Below, piece by piece: positions 1 through 11,093 of a stretch of 64,000 nt of DNA. Position 1 is the stretch's first letter. Each line of letters opens with the position of its first letter. Origin of the DNA: Membranipora membranacea (Eukaryota > Bryozoa > Gymnolaemata > Cheilostomatida > Membraniporidae). The position numbers and the translations under genes were made by a program. The notes under the pieces are model-generated. The model searched no databases. It had not been told where the DNA came from and saw only the letters and a program-made list of their open reading frames with translations. The stretch covers positions 19,530,001-19,594,000 of the forward strand of contig OU612073.1 of NCBI GenBank assembly GCA_914767715.1. Direction: 5' to 3'.

Positions 1-126
1 GAGTGCTTCCCGACTCTAAGTAGAAGATCTGGCATTTCAGAGAGATGTGAGCGCTTTATTGAGAAGCTGAGAGCCCTCATAGAGAAGTTTGGGAAAAGGT
101 TTGTTGATTTTAAGCATGTAACTTAA
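1..126 (+). CDS. C-terminal end of a ZBED/hAT-transposase-like ORF (partial)
   Basis: The first frame is open from base 1 to a TAA at 124-126, giving 41 residues that continue upstream of the window. Read in this frame it has a Phe-Pro-x-Leu stretch, then a basic helix, then F-G-K-R-F-x-D-F-K. That pattern resembles the region after the zinc finger in animal ZBED/FAM200/GTF2IRD2-type proteins, which derive from hAT transposases. It could be the last segment of a domesticated gene or of a decayed autonomous hAT copy. The resemblance rests on a short stretch, so the family call is tentative. Confidence 0.3.
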   Translation, partial: ECFPTLSRRSGISERCERFIEKLRALIEKFGKRFVDFKHVT

Positions 127-1747
127 ATTACTGCAAGCCTATGGTTTTAGAGTTAATGCATAAATAATATGATAAAACTAATTCTTCACACTAAGCATGT
201 TCAGATACATCAATTTGAGAATTCTCATTGTGTGATATAACACCACTCCAAACACACACAGATACGAGTAAATATATTTATCTTATTCAATATCATGATT
301 GTGACTTCATTTTCTCCATCAGACTGTATAACAATACCAATCCTCTCGAAACCTTGTTCGGCCAAATGGCATATAGCCCAAAAAAACTGGCCAAATCCAA
401 GAAAAGTTTGGACATGCATGCTTTAGATCATGGATTATTACGTATTGGATTATTACGTATGTATTATTACGTATTGGTTATTACGTATTTCATGCTAGAT
501 AAGCTTTATAAATGTCAGTGCTGATAAATCGTTTGCTTAGGATCATAGGTGGCAGCGTGAGTTGACCATCAGTTTGTAGGGTACGGGTATTGTTATGTAG
601 GGTACAGAATACAAATGGCAGTTTTTTAGATGACCAGCCAATATATGAAGGTGATGATAAGGTCGGGAAAGCAGATTTATGTGTTTGATCAACTGGGCTT
701 AATTATCTTTCAGATCACATCTAATAATCAAATTTATCTTTCCGTGCATTGGGATGAAACTGCTTGTCTTTATGCCAAATAAACCTCATACTGCTTTTAA
801 TTTTCAGAAGATTAAACTGTAATAAGAACTTGTTTTTCATTTCTTTATGGCTTATGCGCTGCCAAAGATTGTTGTGGGAAGGTGTTAAGATGTTTTTATT
901 ATCCAAATATCAATCATCAACATTGCAGCTGGATGGTCATGCTGGCAGGGTATGCGACTTGATTAAGGGATGGTCAAGAATAATATAAGTAGTCAAATCA
1001 TGTGAGCTGACTACATCTGGTTCATATTGAGATGAATGATAATAACGAAATATGGTATAGATATATTAGCTGGTTGGGAAAAGTTTGTGAAGGCATTGAC
1101 TTTGAGTTATAAATGCAAAGTAATGCAGGATAATTTAGCCTTAGAGACTTTCTTGCTCTACGGGAGTTGGTGTTGGACAGCTGATGGGACATTATTTGTG
1201 AGGACATCCCACAAAATAAACCCTCTATTTGAGGCCTGCCGACAATGAACCATGATCAGGCAGAGATTTTTCAATAACGGAGAATGTAGCTTATTGAGAT
1301 CATTGCTTACGGTCATCTTTCACTAAATTTATACATGTTACATGTCACATCCCATTGTCTAAACAAGATATTTTTGTCTTTTACAATTTTGTCAACTATG
1401 TTGTTTGTCTCTCAGAAATGTGTCAGCTTTTGCCAGAGCCAAGTGTCTAAGTTAGAGGATTAAATTTAAAATAAAACTTTGTGATGCATGCTATCCTGAT
1501 TTTAACCTCTCACTACAAGTTATTGCGGACTAATAATCAGGTTTACAGGTGTGTGTGAAGCAGCACTACTGAACCTGTTTTTTGCTGAACTCTGGGTACA
1601 CCATTGTTACCAGAAAAACAATACAGAAAGAATCGCAGTTTAAGCTAAGAGTCATACTTAGTTTCAAGCATGACTGCAAAATCTAAGCACCACACATAAA
1701 AAGCCATATGAAGATTCGTTGAGTTTAGTAAATTGTCAAACAATAAC
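127..1747. other. Intergenic, no gene seen
   Basis: AT-rich sequence with only short unconvincing ORFs on both strands. The one clear structure is a short tandem array near 432-490 built on TATTACGTA. The right end leads into the 3' flank of the first lectin gene, which is on the minus strand. Confidence 0.6.
432..490. repeat. Short tandem array of TATTACGTA units
   Basis: Four copies of TATTACGTA occur within about 60 bases, separated by short linkers (TTGGAT, TGTAT, TTGGT). No gene overlaps it. Confidence 0.7.
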
Positions 1748-1753
1748 TTTATT
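1748..1753 (-). terminator. PolyA signal of lectin gene 1
   Basis: TTTATT on the plus strand is AATAAA on the minus strand, about 65 bases after the lectin stop codon. The surrounding ACTTTATTGTG recurs at the same relative place after lectin gene 2. A second AATAAA (1810-1815) lies only a few bases after the stop and is less likely to be used. Confidence 0.6.
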
Positions 1754-1818
1754 GTGTCATAAAACTGAAAGATTTTAACCCTCCTCACTTTTACAATACT
1801 GAATAGCGTTTTATTGTA

Positions 1819-2830
1819 TTACAAATATTTTTGACAGATAACATGTTTTTCATCTGAGCAGGGCTGGTCATCCCAGCTGACTTTCGTATCCTCCTTTCTC
1901 CATAAGCAAGCACACTGGTTATAAGTGTGACCAGAATCTGGCATTCCTCTTGCCCAGTGCCCATTAGTCATAGCTCGCTCAGCTGTGTTAGCGTCTTGCA
2001 TCCAGTACCATGTAGATCCTTGCTTTCTCAATCCAATCCAGAAATCCCCAGAAACTGTTTAAAATAACAAGCATTCACAGTAATGAATATGACTATTAGA
2101 TTTTGCAATTCTCAAATTGAACACTATTCAGCATTCTTAACCAAACGATTCCTGGTCTATTTAAACAAGTGCGGTCCTAACCAAATGCTAGAAATGACAT
2201 TTGATTTTTGATTTAATGACTGAACCCAGAGGTATATCGAGGTGTGTCTCCCGGAGCGTGCACGGAGGAGCACCCAGGAGTGCACCAAGGAATTTACTCA
2301 CGGGCATTCCCAGGGGTGTACCCATTATATTGATAATCAACTCACAGTGTTCTGTTGTTCTTAACCCGTTGACAAACACCATTTCATCTGCACCGTCAAT
2401 GGTTACCAAATTCCCGCCATATTGTGCACATCTTGCTTGGGCATTGTTCCAGTTAAGGTGAACGGTCGGTAGAAGCTTTATACATTTTATTTTATTATCC
2501 TTTTGTCGAACGATGGATGACCAGCTGATATCACCACACTGTGAACTTGCTACAAAGAAATTGGAATAATTTGTTAAAAAGATCCATCATAACACCTTAA
2601 TAAGGAAATATAGATTAATCTCGATCCAAATGTAGGCTCTTATATTATGAATACATCTAGGCTATCTCTTTCTTTCCTTTAATTTCCTATCTCACAACTG
2701 AAAAGGGGTGATACATATTCAACGGGTCGAAATTCCAACTGCCTACATACAACTATAATGGATTATTTGAAATACCTGCAGCTGCTGCAACAAGAGCTGC
2801 CACAAAGATGAACAAAGATATAAGATTCAT
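1819..2830 (-). CDS. Secreted C-type lectin domain protein, copy 1
   Basis: Three coding exons on the minus strand: 2830-2776, 2549-2346 and 2054-1819, joined in phases 1 and 1, give 164 residues. Exon 1 is a signal peptide (MNLIS, then a Val/Ala-rich core). Exons 2 and 3 are one C-type lectin-like domain. They carry the W-N-x-A-x-x-x-C helix, the GGNLVTI strand, WIGL, the Q-C-A-C-L-W segment, the W-D-D-Q-P-C loop (usual WND position) and a terminal ICQK. Such domains bind carbohydrate, often with Ca2+, outside the cell. The sugar-specificity tripeptide, usually QPD or EPN, reads MPD here, so classical galactose or mannose binding is doubtful. The paralogue at 9.5-11.0 kb keeps QPD. The start codon lies about 80 bases after a TATA box. 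Exact sugar specificity is inference. Confidence 0.9.
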
Positions 2831-2909
2831 GATGAGTAAATATCAACAACCAGAGTAGGAAGAACTTAGATAGATGAGTTCACTCTGATAACAACACTGT
2901 ACCACTCTA

Positions 2910-2917
2910 TATTTATA
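2910..2917 (-). promoter_or_regulatory. TATA box of lectin gene 1
   Basis: TATAAATA on the minus strand, about 80 bases upstream of the lectin ATG. Roughly 130 bases here, including AGCCAATAAGC further upstream (a CCAAT-type element, 2938-2948), are almost identical to the promoter of lectin gene 2. This suggests shared regulation. Confidence 0.75.
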
Positions 2918-2964
2918 CTGAATTTCTGGACAGGTCTCAGCCAATAAGCATAGAGAGGTTCCCA

Positions 2965-3596
2965 GTAATGGGCGGAGTTAAGTTTACCACTGATGAAGCC
3001 TATGCTGTTTAGTTAAATCCTAGGAATGCTGTAGTAAAATCATGTTTACTGACAATACTGTGAAAGTACAGACTGAGTGTTCTTCTCAAACTAAATGCCA
3101 GTTCATCCTTATTAACTACATGAAGATGAAGTACAGAAAATAAATTTCACTGTTTTCGTAGATAGTATTGTCTGTATCTTGATGGTACCACCGAATCTAC
3201 CAGGGGGTTTTGAGACCACTGGTTTTATATCATATTCTGTATTCGTTTGAGTTGAATGTATCTGAATTCTGAACCATGGTAATAATCTTCCTGAGTTACC
3301 CGCAACTAGATACTTTGAAGAGGCAAAGAATTTTCTATGACATAAAAGGATTTGATCTCAAAATGGCAAAGCTTTCAAACCAATCTTATGACCTTGAAAT
3401 TAGGTCATTGCGTGAAGATAATCAGGCTATCTGGTGACAAATTTGACTAGTTAATAAATGCCATTTTTCATATTTCAAATAAAATTCGAGGAAACAGTTA
3501 ATTCATGGCTTATATTGACCTCATATTTATTAATCTATTTTAAACCTTCCTATGTGGAACTTAATACAAATTCTGCTGATACAGGATTTGGGTAAT
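2965..3596. other. Intergenic, no gene seen
   Basis: Upstream flank of lectin gene 1. I see no ORF of interest and no recognisable repeat before the G-rich tract. Confidence 0.55.
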
Positions 3597-3636
3597 GGGG
3601 GGGGGGGGTCGGGGGGAGGAGGGAGGAGGGGTGGGT
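3597..3636 (+). repeat. G-rich tract, possible G-quadruplex
   Basis: A run of 12 G residues is followed by further runs of 6, 3, 4 and 3 G with one- or two-base interruptions, in otherwise AT-rich DNA. Four or more G runs of three or longer could form a G-quadruplex. No gene is adjacent. Confidence 0.75.
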
Positions 3637-3910
3637 GCCGGCCCTGTGAGTATATCTAACCTAATTCATGGATTCCCTATGTTTTCTTACAATATCCCTG
3701 TGACCACCCTGTGACGAATAATGTCATGAGACTGAAGCACTCACTTGATTGTTTAGAAAACTTATTCTTCGGGAATCCCTCCTTCAGGGTAAAAGGTGGA
3801 GCTAACATTATCAAAAATACTATATACTTAAATATATTATGATATACCATCCTGTTAAACATATATCGGAGAGGAAATCTTCTATTATTGTTGGCTAAAT
3901 AGTATCTGAC

Positions 3911-3993
3911 TTGACTGCTGGGAAAACAGCTGACTGCTGGAAAGACAGGTGACTGCTGGAAAGACAGCTGACTATTGTAAAGACAGTTGACAT
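3911..3993. repeat. Minisatellite, 20-21 bp unit
   Basis: About four imperfect copies of a unit containing GACTGCTGGAAAGACAG are tandemly arranged, decaying toward the right end. Intergenic. Confidence 0.7.
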
Positions 3994-4064
3994 TGTTGAA
4001 AGAAACCCAGGATGAGACCAGGGTCTAGAGCCAAAAGTCCCAAGCATCAACACACAGGGATGGC

Positions 4065-4195
4065 TTCATGCTGCTGGGGCCCGCCAAAGAGGTTGTAATA
4101 AAGAAGGCCTCGAAACAGAGCTTGACTCATGTTTTCTAGCTGAAGACCTGTGTGTTGTGCATTGGTACGCACACCGCTGTATGTTGTATCTGGCT
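4065..4195 (-). repeat. Partial copy of a dispersed repeat (family S)
   Basis: Read on the plus strand this is the reverse complement of part of the element seen at 35965-36325 and 55495-55765. It shares GGCTTCATGCTGC, GAAGGCC, GCTGAAGACC and TGTATGTTGTATCT. It is one of four copies recognised in the window. No coding function seen. Confidence 0.65.
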
Positions 4196-4214
4196 TAGTA
4201 CTTTATGATTAATC

Positions 4215-4690
4215 AAATTAAAGGTAACAGGTAACAGCCCTGATCAGTTACACACACGCAGGTTCAAAGATATGTCATCAGCATGAACCTGTACACCGTT
4301 CTGGGCTGTGTTGAGGCTCAAAGGTTGGATAGTTTAACTAATTAAATACTTGTACACACAGGTAACATCCCTGATCTGTCACACAACCTCCGGTTCAATC
4401 ATGATCAAAATGAGTTCTGCCTTTGAAACACAGAAAGCTGGTGCTTATGGTGTCAACCACATCATGACCTAAATCTGTGACCTTAATGTGGATAAGGGTT
4501 ATGATAGGAGGGTGAGTGAGACAACATATTTAGGTCATGAGACAATAGATTTAGGTCATGAGGTAGTTGACACTATCCACTGAGTTATTGTATTTCAAAG
4601 GTATAAAAAGGCTCTGATCATGATTGAACATGAGGTTAAAAAACTGATCAGGGCTGTTACTTGTGTGTACGGAGTTTAATTAGAATATAA
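4215..4690. repeat. Foldback element, dispersed family F
   Basis: The left part (from about 4335, TTTAACTAATTAAATACTTG, then ACACACAGGTAAC, CCTGATC, GGTTCAATCATGATC) recurs inverted at the right end (GATCATGATTGAAC, CTGATCAGGG, CTGTTACTTGTGTGTAC, TTTAATTAG). Inside, the pair ACCACATCATGACCTAAAT / ATTTAGGTCATGAGGTAG is also inverted. The whole could fold into a long hairpin. Parts of it recur at 12293-12485, 16565-16640 and 18985-19195. It is probably a non-autonomous foldback DNA transposon or MITE; the superfamily is unknown. Confidence 0.7.
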
Positions 4691-5434
4691 ATGGAGACTT
4701 TGATGCTCAAAAGCCCCAAATAATATTGCAGCTTTCCGTATTGCCGTACACCAAATGTGGTTTCTGTTGGGTACTCATTTCATTGTGCCTTATCAGTGAC
4801 ATTAATATTTTACATAGTAAGTGAATTGGGACCAATTTGGCAATTCCTTGTGCAGGTCACTTTTATGCGAATATTTATTATTATTTTATTAAGTAAACAA
4901 AATCACTTTAATGGATATACGGAACTTTTTGCTTACTACACTTGATTTTTACAATTCTGCTTTACTGTCTAAACAGGCATTGCTCAATGTTCTTGAGAAA
5001 AGAAATAGAGCCTAAATTGACAGCTTTGAAACTGAGAAATGTTGCTATGGGGAAAATTGAATAACAAAACTTGTCAGTTTCAACTGGCTGCAGTTGATCA
5101 TTGTATCAGATAAACACCAAAAAGTCTTAAATTTTAAAAGAAAAAAAACATTCTATTATAACTCAAATTTAATAATATGATTTCATTGTATACCCAAGTT
5201 TTTGTCTTGGATTGAATAAAAGTTAGAATATTAGGATGGAAGTATTTTAGTAATAGAGGCACATATTCCTTTCTATGCTTGAAAGATGCCGAGCTACTGA
5301 GTTGAACAGATGAAACACCAATTCAATGACGTCGCAATTTTTCATCATAAAGAATAAAAAATCGATTGCATGATATTGAGGTTGAATTTATCCTACATCA
5401 TCTTTTGGTTTAGAATAACATATGCTATTTAGCT
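4691..5434. other. Intergenic, no gene seen
   Basis: AT-rich, without convincing coding sequence or recognised repeats. Confidence 0.5.
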
Positions 5435-5730
5435 TACATCAGGGATACAACATACATTGGTGGGCATACCAACACAGCGGTCTTCAGCTGTTTCTAGGCT
5501 TATCCCAGTGAATGATTCCTATAACTGCCCTTAAAAACATGCAGTCACCTCCGCTTGTTGATGATCATCTCATTCCTGCATTCCTGCATTCTCATTCCTG
5601 TTAATTTTCACAAAATCGGTATTGTGACCTTTCTAGTGTGTTATCGTTCTTGTATAGCTTCGGAGGCTGCCAAATTTTCATTGTTTCACTACAACAATAG
5701 CCGTTGGATACCCTTGCCCTTGGTAAAATC
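5435..5730 (+). repeat. Divergent copy of dispersed repeat family S
   Basis: Shares blocks in the same order as the copy at 35965-36325: ATACAACATAC near the start, ACCA..GCGGTCTTCAGCT, GATGATCATCTCATTCC, GGAGGCTGCCAA, and TTCATTGTTTCACTACAACAATAGC. It is clearly more diverged than the other copies. Confidence 0.6.
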
Positions 5731-5785
5731 GAGTCATATAAAACTTTTTTAATCCAAATATTACTCCTCACACATATTTTACTGT

Positions 5786-6929
5786 ATGAGACCTGATTTC
5801 ACCTTGGAAAAGCTGATATCAAACAATGTCAATCCAATTCTAGTAAGAGCAGTACAAAGTTTCTTTACTGATCATCTGCAGCAAGTCGGATATCAAGACA
5901 AGGGTGGCGGGGTGGCAGGGCGGTGTAGTGGTGTGGCAGTGTGGCGGTGTGGCGGTGTGGCGGTGTGGCGGTGTGGCGGTGTGGCGGTGTGGCGGTGTGG
6001 CGGTGTGGCGGTGTGGCGGTGTGGCGGTGTGGCGGTGTGGCGGGGTGGCGGGGTGGCGGGGTGGCGGGTTGGCGGTGTGGTATTGTGGTGGTGTGGCGGT
6101 GTGGCAGTGTGGCGGTGTAGTGGGGTAGTGGTTAGGATTTGAGCTTCTCTATCTGAGAGTTGCACGTCTATCCATGCTGTTAATGGAGGTTGGCTCTTCA
6201 TACATTACCCTAGCTTGCCACCCTGCCTTGTACAATGGTGTACATTAGATGTGATAAATCTTATTCTGTAAGCATATTGTCATTTGCCCCGAAAGATGCC
6301 TTAAACAGCAAATTAAGTTCATATTATAATTATATATTGCAACCTGTCCATCTACTGACAATGCAAGATGGGAGTGCCACAAGGGACAATAATGAGACCG
6401 ATCTTGTGAAACATTTTTGTTAACAATCTTCGACCGCACCTAGACCACATACAATACACGGATGATACAACCAGCGACCTACATAACAGACTGGTGCGAT
6501 GCAAATTCTATGCTCTTAAACAGCGCCGTATCAAATAGCATCACATTCAGCCTCCAGAAGGAAATAAAAGCTGATCCTCTCACCATACGAGATGCACCTG
6601 TCACAGAAACTGAGGTGGTAAAACTCTTAGGAGTTTATTTTGATCAGCGTATGAAGTCCTCACATCATGTTGATCAACTCTTTGAGAGAACACGACCAAG
6701 CATCCATGCCATCACTAAACTGAGAAAAGCTGGTGTAAAAGATGGTAGCTTAGCACAATCTATACAAAGCAAGGATACAATCTATCTTACGCTGCTCCCT
6801 GCTTGCTGGTTTCCATATCTGAGTAAACATGACAAGGAGAAGCTAGAAAACCATCAAAAGCTTTGTTTACGTGTCCTCAAACCCAGCTATGACAACTATG
6901 ATGAGCTGCTATCCAGCCTCAAAATATAG
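5786..6929 (+). mobile_element. LINE reverse transcriptase remnant, broken by an octamer microsatellite
   Basis: At 5786-5895 a frame encodes an RT palm segment of the form K-L-I-x-x-N-V-N-P-I-L-V-R, then a Phe-Leu-like helix ending in L-Q-Q-V. After the microsatellite, 6371 onwards gives G-V-P-Q-G-T, then Y-T-D-D-T in the position of the catalytic Y/F-A-D-D. A long frame at 6462-6929 then continues the RT C-terminal part (W-C-x-x-N-S-M-L-L-N and K-L-L-G-V-Y-F-D). Frame changes between blocks and the inserted repeat show it is a dead non-LTR retrotransposon. The clade is not certain. Confidence 0.75.
5904..6130. repeat. Octamer microsatellite (TGGCGGTG)n
   Basis: More than 20 head-to-tail copies of an 8-base unit, with variants TGGCAGTG, TGGCGGGG and TGTAGTGG at the edges. 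Because 8 is not a multiple of 3, all frames stay open across it, which creates artefactual repetitive ORFs on both strands. It interrupts the LINE RT. Confidence 0.95.
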
Positions 6930-7365
6930 GAGGATAGGCCTTATCTTTTCCTCCATATATAAGAAAGTTTGATGCACTGGAGACTTGAGTGAAAATAGAG
7001 TTTTTGGTACAAAAAAATATTGTTTTCTGCCCTTATAACGCTCTCCTTGTCTTGGCAATCAGTCCCAAGAAATGACAAATGACTAAGGTCAACTGAATAA
7101 GAAGTTGCCCTCCCTCAACCAGCTAAGGAAAACTTATTGGTAAGGAAAACTTAGAACTACTGTTCACAGCCAATGATAGGCTTTTATGTTATTCACTCTG
7201 ATATCCGGTCAGCATGCCGGTATTGAAAGGAAAAAATCTGCTCAAATTCCCCTCCCACCTCCCTTCCACTAACCTATGTCGTACATTCCAACAATTCTAA
7301 CAATTTCCTGGTGATGGTGTTCATTTGTTCGTCCATTCCCCACCAGATTTAACAACATCTAATAT
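6930..7365. other. Intergenic, no gene seen
   Basis: Possible 3' remains of the LINE fragment; nothing else recognised. Confidence 0.45.
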
Positions 7366-7487
7366 TATGGCAAGTACCCTGTCTGCCAAACAACATATAC
7401 AGTGGCGTTGATCGTCACTTTCGGTTACAAATGCGTGAAGCGCCCCATATTTTTCCCCTAATATGTTACATTATAAGAAAGAAAAAA
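7366..7487. repeat. Dispersed repeat, about 122 bp (copy 1)
   Basis: From TATGGCAAGTACCCTG to AAGAAAGAAAAAATA this is nearly identical to 19376-19500, apart from small indels. The A-rich right end (AAGAAAGAAAAAA) is reminiscent of a retroposed sequence. No coding content. Confidence 0.75.
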
Positions 7488-7651
7488 TAATTGTCAAAAA
7501 TGTGTTAAAATATAGAAATGAATAGAAATGAAAAATTAGATTGGAGCTCTCCACGAAAATCAGGCAAAAAAACATGCGAACTGAACCTGTACCTCGAGTT
7601 ACACTATCTAAGATATGTAAAGAAGGTCAAACAAAACTCATCACACCAACT

Positions 7652-7938
7652 CATTGAATTCCATATCTGGAATAGCATCATTAGCTTTCTTTTGCAAAAC
7701 AAAGGGCTTGCAAAAATAGCCAGTCCCTAGTAGCAATCTAGAAATGCCCTAATCATCGACACTGTAGGAGTATAATTACTGTTTGCAATTTTGTAAACAA
7801 GACAATTTCTCAGGCTAATTATTCATGCTACTAGGGACAGCCAATCAGATAACAGTCAGATGGGTCCCTGTGTTTAGTGTCCTAACTGTATAACGCTATG
7901 ATACTATTTCCATTCTAAGAGAAGAATCTAATTCAGTG
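7652..7938. mobile_element. Non-autonomous hAT MITE, copy 1 (287 bp)
   Basis: The ends are CATTGAATT and AATTCAGTG, a 9-base terminal inverted repeat with one mismatch. The flanks are a perfect 8-bp direct duplication CACCAACT (7644-7651 and 7939-7946), the target-site length typical of hAT transposons. Internally TCCCTAGTAGCA and TGCTACTAGGGA are inverted. A near-identical copy at 26337-26624 has its own 8-bp duplication. No coding capacity, so it must have been moved by a transposase made elsewhere. Confidence 0.88.
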
Positions 7939-8202
7939 CACCAACTACAACACCAACTACAGCTCCACCGTCCCTGCCTGGATTATTATTAGCTACAGCA
8001 TAACATTTTTTTTAACTTTTTCATACTGTTGTTCCAATAGAGTCCATTTTTATCACTGTAAAATATGATCTCATTTACCTTGTGCTCTGATCAGTTTCAA
8101 ATAAAGTCGATATTATTATTATCATTATTTTAAAACCCTATGCGGACTAACAAAGTCTCAAGTATCTATGTTGGATCTGAGCTCAACGGCATCTTAAATA
8201 TT

Positions 8203-8497
8203 AACTGATAGGCGCTTTCAGCTCAACACCTTAGATCAACTTCAAATCAGAATTTAAAATTTACATCATTTCAACAATATACCTGAATCCAACTCGGCAT
8301 TTATGTATAGAATTGAATCTTTTAAAATTGTCAGATCTCGCCTTTTATTAAACTGATAGGCGCTTTTAGCTCAACACCTTAGATCTATTTCAAACCAGAA
8401 TTTAAAATTTACATCATTTCAACAATATACCTTAATCCAACTCGGCATTTATGTATATAATTGAATCTTTTAACATTGTCAGATCTCGCCTTTTATA
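8203..8497. repeat. 148-bp tandem duplication
   Basis: AACTGATAGGCGCTTT starts two consecutive, almost identical units (8203-8350 and 8351-8497) that differ at a few bases. The duplicated DNA is itself the upstream part of the LINE fragment that follows. Confidence 0.85.
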
Positions 8498-8856
8498 TTT
8501 CCTCTGTTTTTTGCTATAAAATACTTCATGGTCTAAGCCCAAGCTATATAATCAATGATTTTTCATGCACTGGACATCGCTTTTGTTTTCATGATACCCA
8601 CATCTTACATCCACCCAAAAACTTCTTTTTGATTCATATGACTACTTCTTTTAACAACCTTCATCAACATCTTCATTCATCAACAACTCTACGTACATTT
8701 AAATTTGCATTGTCAAAATATCTGTTTTCATTGAATTGAGTTTTATTCCCTTGATTTTATTTCGATTGTTTTCTTTTTGGTTTCTTTGCACATCAGGGAG
8801 AAAATCTTCGGATGATGGTTGTTGCAATAAAAAATGTATATATATATATATATATA
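8351..8856 (+). mobile_element. LINE 3' end: RT C-terminal tail plus (TA)n tail
   Basis: The frame at 8461-8739 reads K-I-L-H-G-L-S-P-S-Y-I-I-N-D-F, later a long run ending F-K-x-A-L-S-K-Y-L-F. This is the usual end of the second ORF of many LINEs. It is followed by a 3' tail (GCACATCAGGGAGAA, then TCGGATGATGG, then a TA repeat) that recurs at 22400-22462 inside the MACPF intron. The two are therefore the same LINE family. No RT catalytic core is present. Confidence 0.7.
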
Positions 8857-9404
8857 ACAAAAATCTCCAAAATCATAATATGCTTTATGACATGAAGTCA
8901 TTTTAGAACCACCTATTTCTTAATGATAAACTCAATCTCTATCTCTTGAATCTTTTTGCAATTAACTTGACCTGCACATCCACTATAATAAGGGCATGAC
9001 TTCAGTTGATTTAGATGTAATATCACATATACAAAGCTTGATCACTGCTATTTCTCTTTGTTTAATGCTTTTCATTATAGTCATAGTTATATCATAGTGT
9101 GATTGACACAGTACAAAATCTATTGCAGCATTTAGACCAATAATGTTAGTCAGCACAAACTACACACAAATAACAAAAGAAAAAGAAAAGTTAAATTTTA
9201 TTGTTCTCATGTACTCCCTGTACAGTGAGGGAGAACTCCTGACCCCCATGTTGATCAAGTTGAGTCATTGTAGGCTATTGCAGGTGAGGAACCAAACTGA
9301 TCAAGAACCATCTCAAAACCTATTTTGTTGTCAGATAATTTTAGAAGGTTAGTCATATAGAATAATGTTTGTATCATAAATATTGAATTTTTGATAACAA
9401 CCAC
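8857..9404. other. Intergenic, no gene seen
   Basis: 3' flank between the LINE tail and lectin gene 2. I see no supported feature. Confidence 0.5.
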
Positions 9405-9410
9405 TTTATT
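9405..9410 (-). terminator. PolyA signal of lectin gene 2
   Basis: AATAAA on the minus strand, about 80 bases after the stop. The context ACTTTATTGTG matches that after lectin gene 1. Confidence 0.6.
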
Positions 9411-9486
9411 GTGCTTCAAATATGAAAAATTTACATATTTCCCATTTACCAACACAACATGTTATGTCATATTATCATAGTTTTAA

Positions 9487-11011
9487 TCACACAGTTTTTT
9501 GACACATATATCTATTTTTATTAGAGCAAGGCTGGTCATCCCAACCGACTCGGCTGTCTTTCTCGGCCCACATGCAGGCGCACTGGTTAGAGTTGTTACC
9601 AGAATCAGGCTGACCCGAATACCAATTAGTAACTCCGGAGTTTACAGAACGATCTACTACCCAGGCATTTTTCATCCAGAACCATGTACTTCCGCCGTTT
9701 TTTGCTCCTATCCAAAAGTCCCCATTAGCTGTTTAAAAAAGGGTACAAGCAGTCACATTGATGAATAAAATTCTTCCATTAACCATGTGATATTAACACA
9801 ACTCTCTATTTTTGCAATTAAAAGCATGACTATGTTTGCGGTGGGTGTGGCTAGTCCTGTCGCTTTGCAACAATAACAGAATTACTTTTTCAATGATCTG
9901 GGTTTCTTTGGCACCTGATGGACTGGAAAATTGTAATATAAATTATTTTCATATTCCTTGAGATGATATTGGAATTTGAAAATACTAAAAATGTCTCTAG
10001 GAGTTAATTTTTAGTAAAGATATGAGATATAAGAATGAGATATCCCTGAATGAACTGCGAATCAAATTTGGCAGATAATAACAATAGAAGATAACTCATG
10101 GTAACAATTCCGCACACATTGGGGAGTGTGCCACCAGAGCAGGTAGCCAATCAGATTACTTCAGAATTCCGAGACTCAATTTTGCAGAGATCAGCTCATG
10201 CCTCATGCCCAGAGCTGAGCTTGTGCAGAATGAGACAAAATACAAATCATGCATCCTAAGCATCTAACCACAAATTAGTTTTCCATACCCTTCTAATGAT
10301 TGTCATATTGATAACCACACAAGTTATGTCTCACCTGAGAATTTAAAAAGCATCAAAGTAGTTAATAATGTTCATCAGTTGTATCAATTGAGTGAGTAAA
10401 ATGATTCTGTTAATCATCAACTCACGATAAAATGTTGCTCTCATTCCACTGACAAACACCAGCTCATCTCTACCCTCAAAGGTTACTAAATTTCCTCCAT
10501 AATATGCACATGATGATTGGGCGTCTGACCAGGTTTTGGCCGTATTCTCTAAGAACACACATTTTGTCGTTCCTTTCTCAGTGTTGATCCATGATTGCCA
10601 TTTGCTATTACCACATGGATTAACCACTGCAAATATAAAACAAGATGAAGGAAACCTAATACTGTAGTAGATTAAAGCTGATTAAACTCTTTTTTTAAAA
10701 GGCCAGCTACAGCCGCGAAAAAGTTCTCAATCTCACGAAAAAAAAATTACCAAACGCTACCAATTGATCAATCAACTGGACCATTCAGAGGATGAATGCA
10801 CCTCTGTACATGGAACTCTTAACCACAGAACCTTAATGTAAAAAACTGAATACAATAAGTGGTGTGGACGGTGATCTCAAAAAGTATGAACAATATTAAG
10901 CAGTCTATAAAGGTTGCTTCTCACAAAATTGGTTATACATTTACACACACCTTGTGCTTCTGCTGCTGCAACAAGAGCTGCCACAGAGATCAAAAATATT
11001 ATGACCTGCAT
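9487..11011 (-). CDS. Secreted C-type lectin domain protein, copy 2 (QPD type)
   Basis: Coding exons on the minus strand are 11011-10951, 10626-10426 and 9728-9487, joined in phases 1 and 1, giving 167 residues. Exon 1 encodes a signal peptide (MQVII, hydrophobic core, AALVAAAEA) matching that of copy 1. The rest is a single C-type lectin-like domain with GGNLVTF, DFWIG, then G-Q-P-D-S-G, Q-C-A-C-M-W, W-D-D-Q-P-C and a terminal MCQK. QPD is the tripeptide known to favour galactose-type sugars in Ca2+-dependent lectins. Secretion and sugar binding are inferred from the family. Same intron positions, phases, promoter and polyA region as copy 1, so the pair arose by duplication of a whole gene. 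Intron 2 is longer here (697 bases). Confidence 0.92.
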
Positions 11012-11093
11012 GATGAGTAATTATCAAAAACCAGAGTAGGAAGAACTTAAACAGATGAGTTCACTCTGTTGATAACAACACTGTACCACTCTA

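Noticed and set aside
5893-6201. Repetitive Pro/His/Thr and Gly/Val/Trp ORFs of up to 118 codons on both strands
   Set aside because: They are produced by the 8-bp microsatellite, which keeps every frame open; they are not genes.
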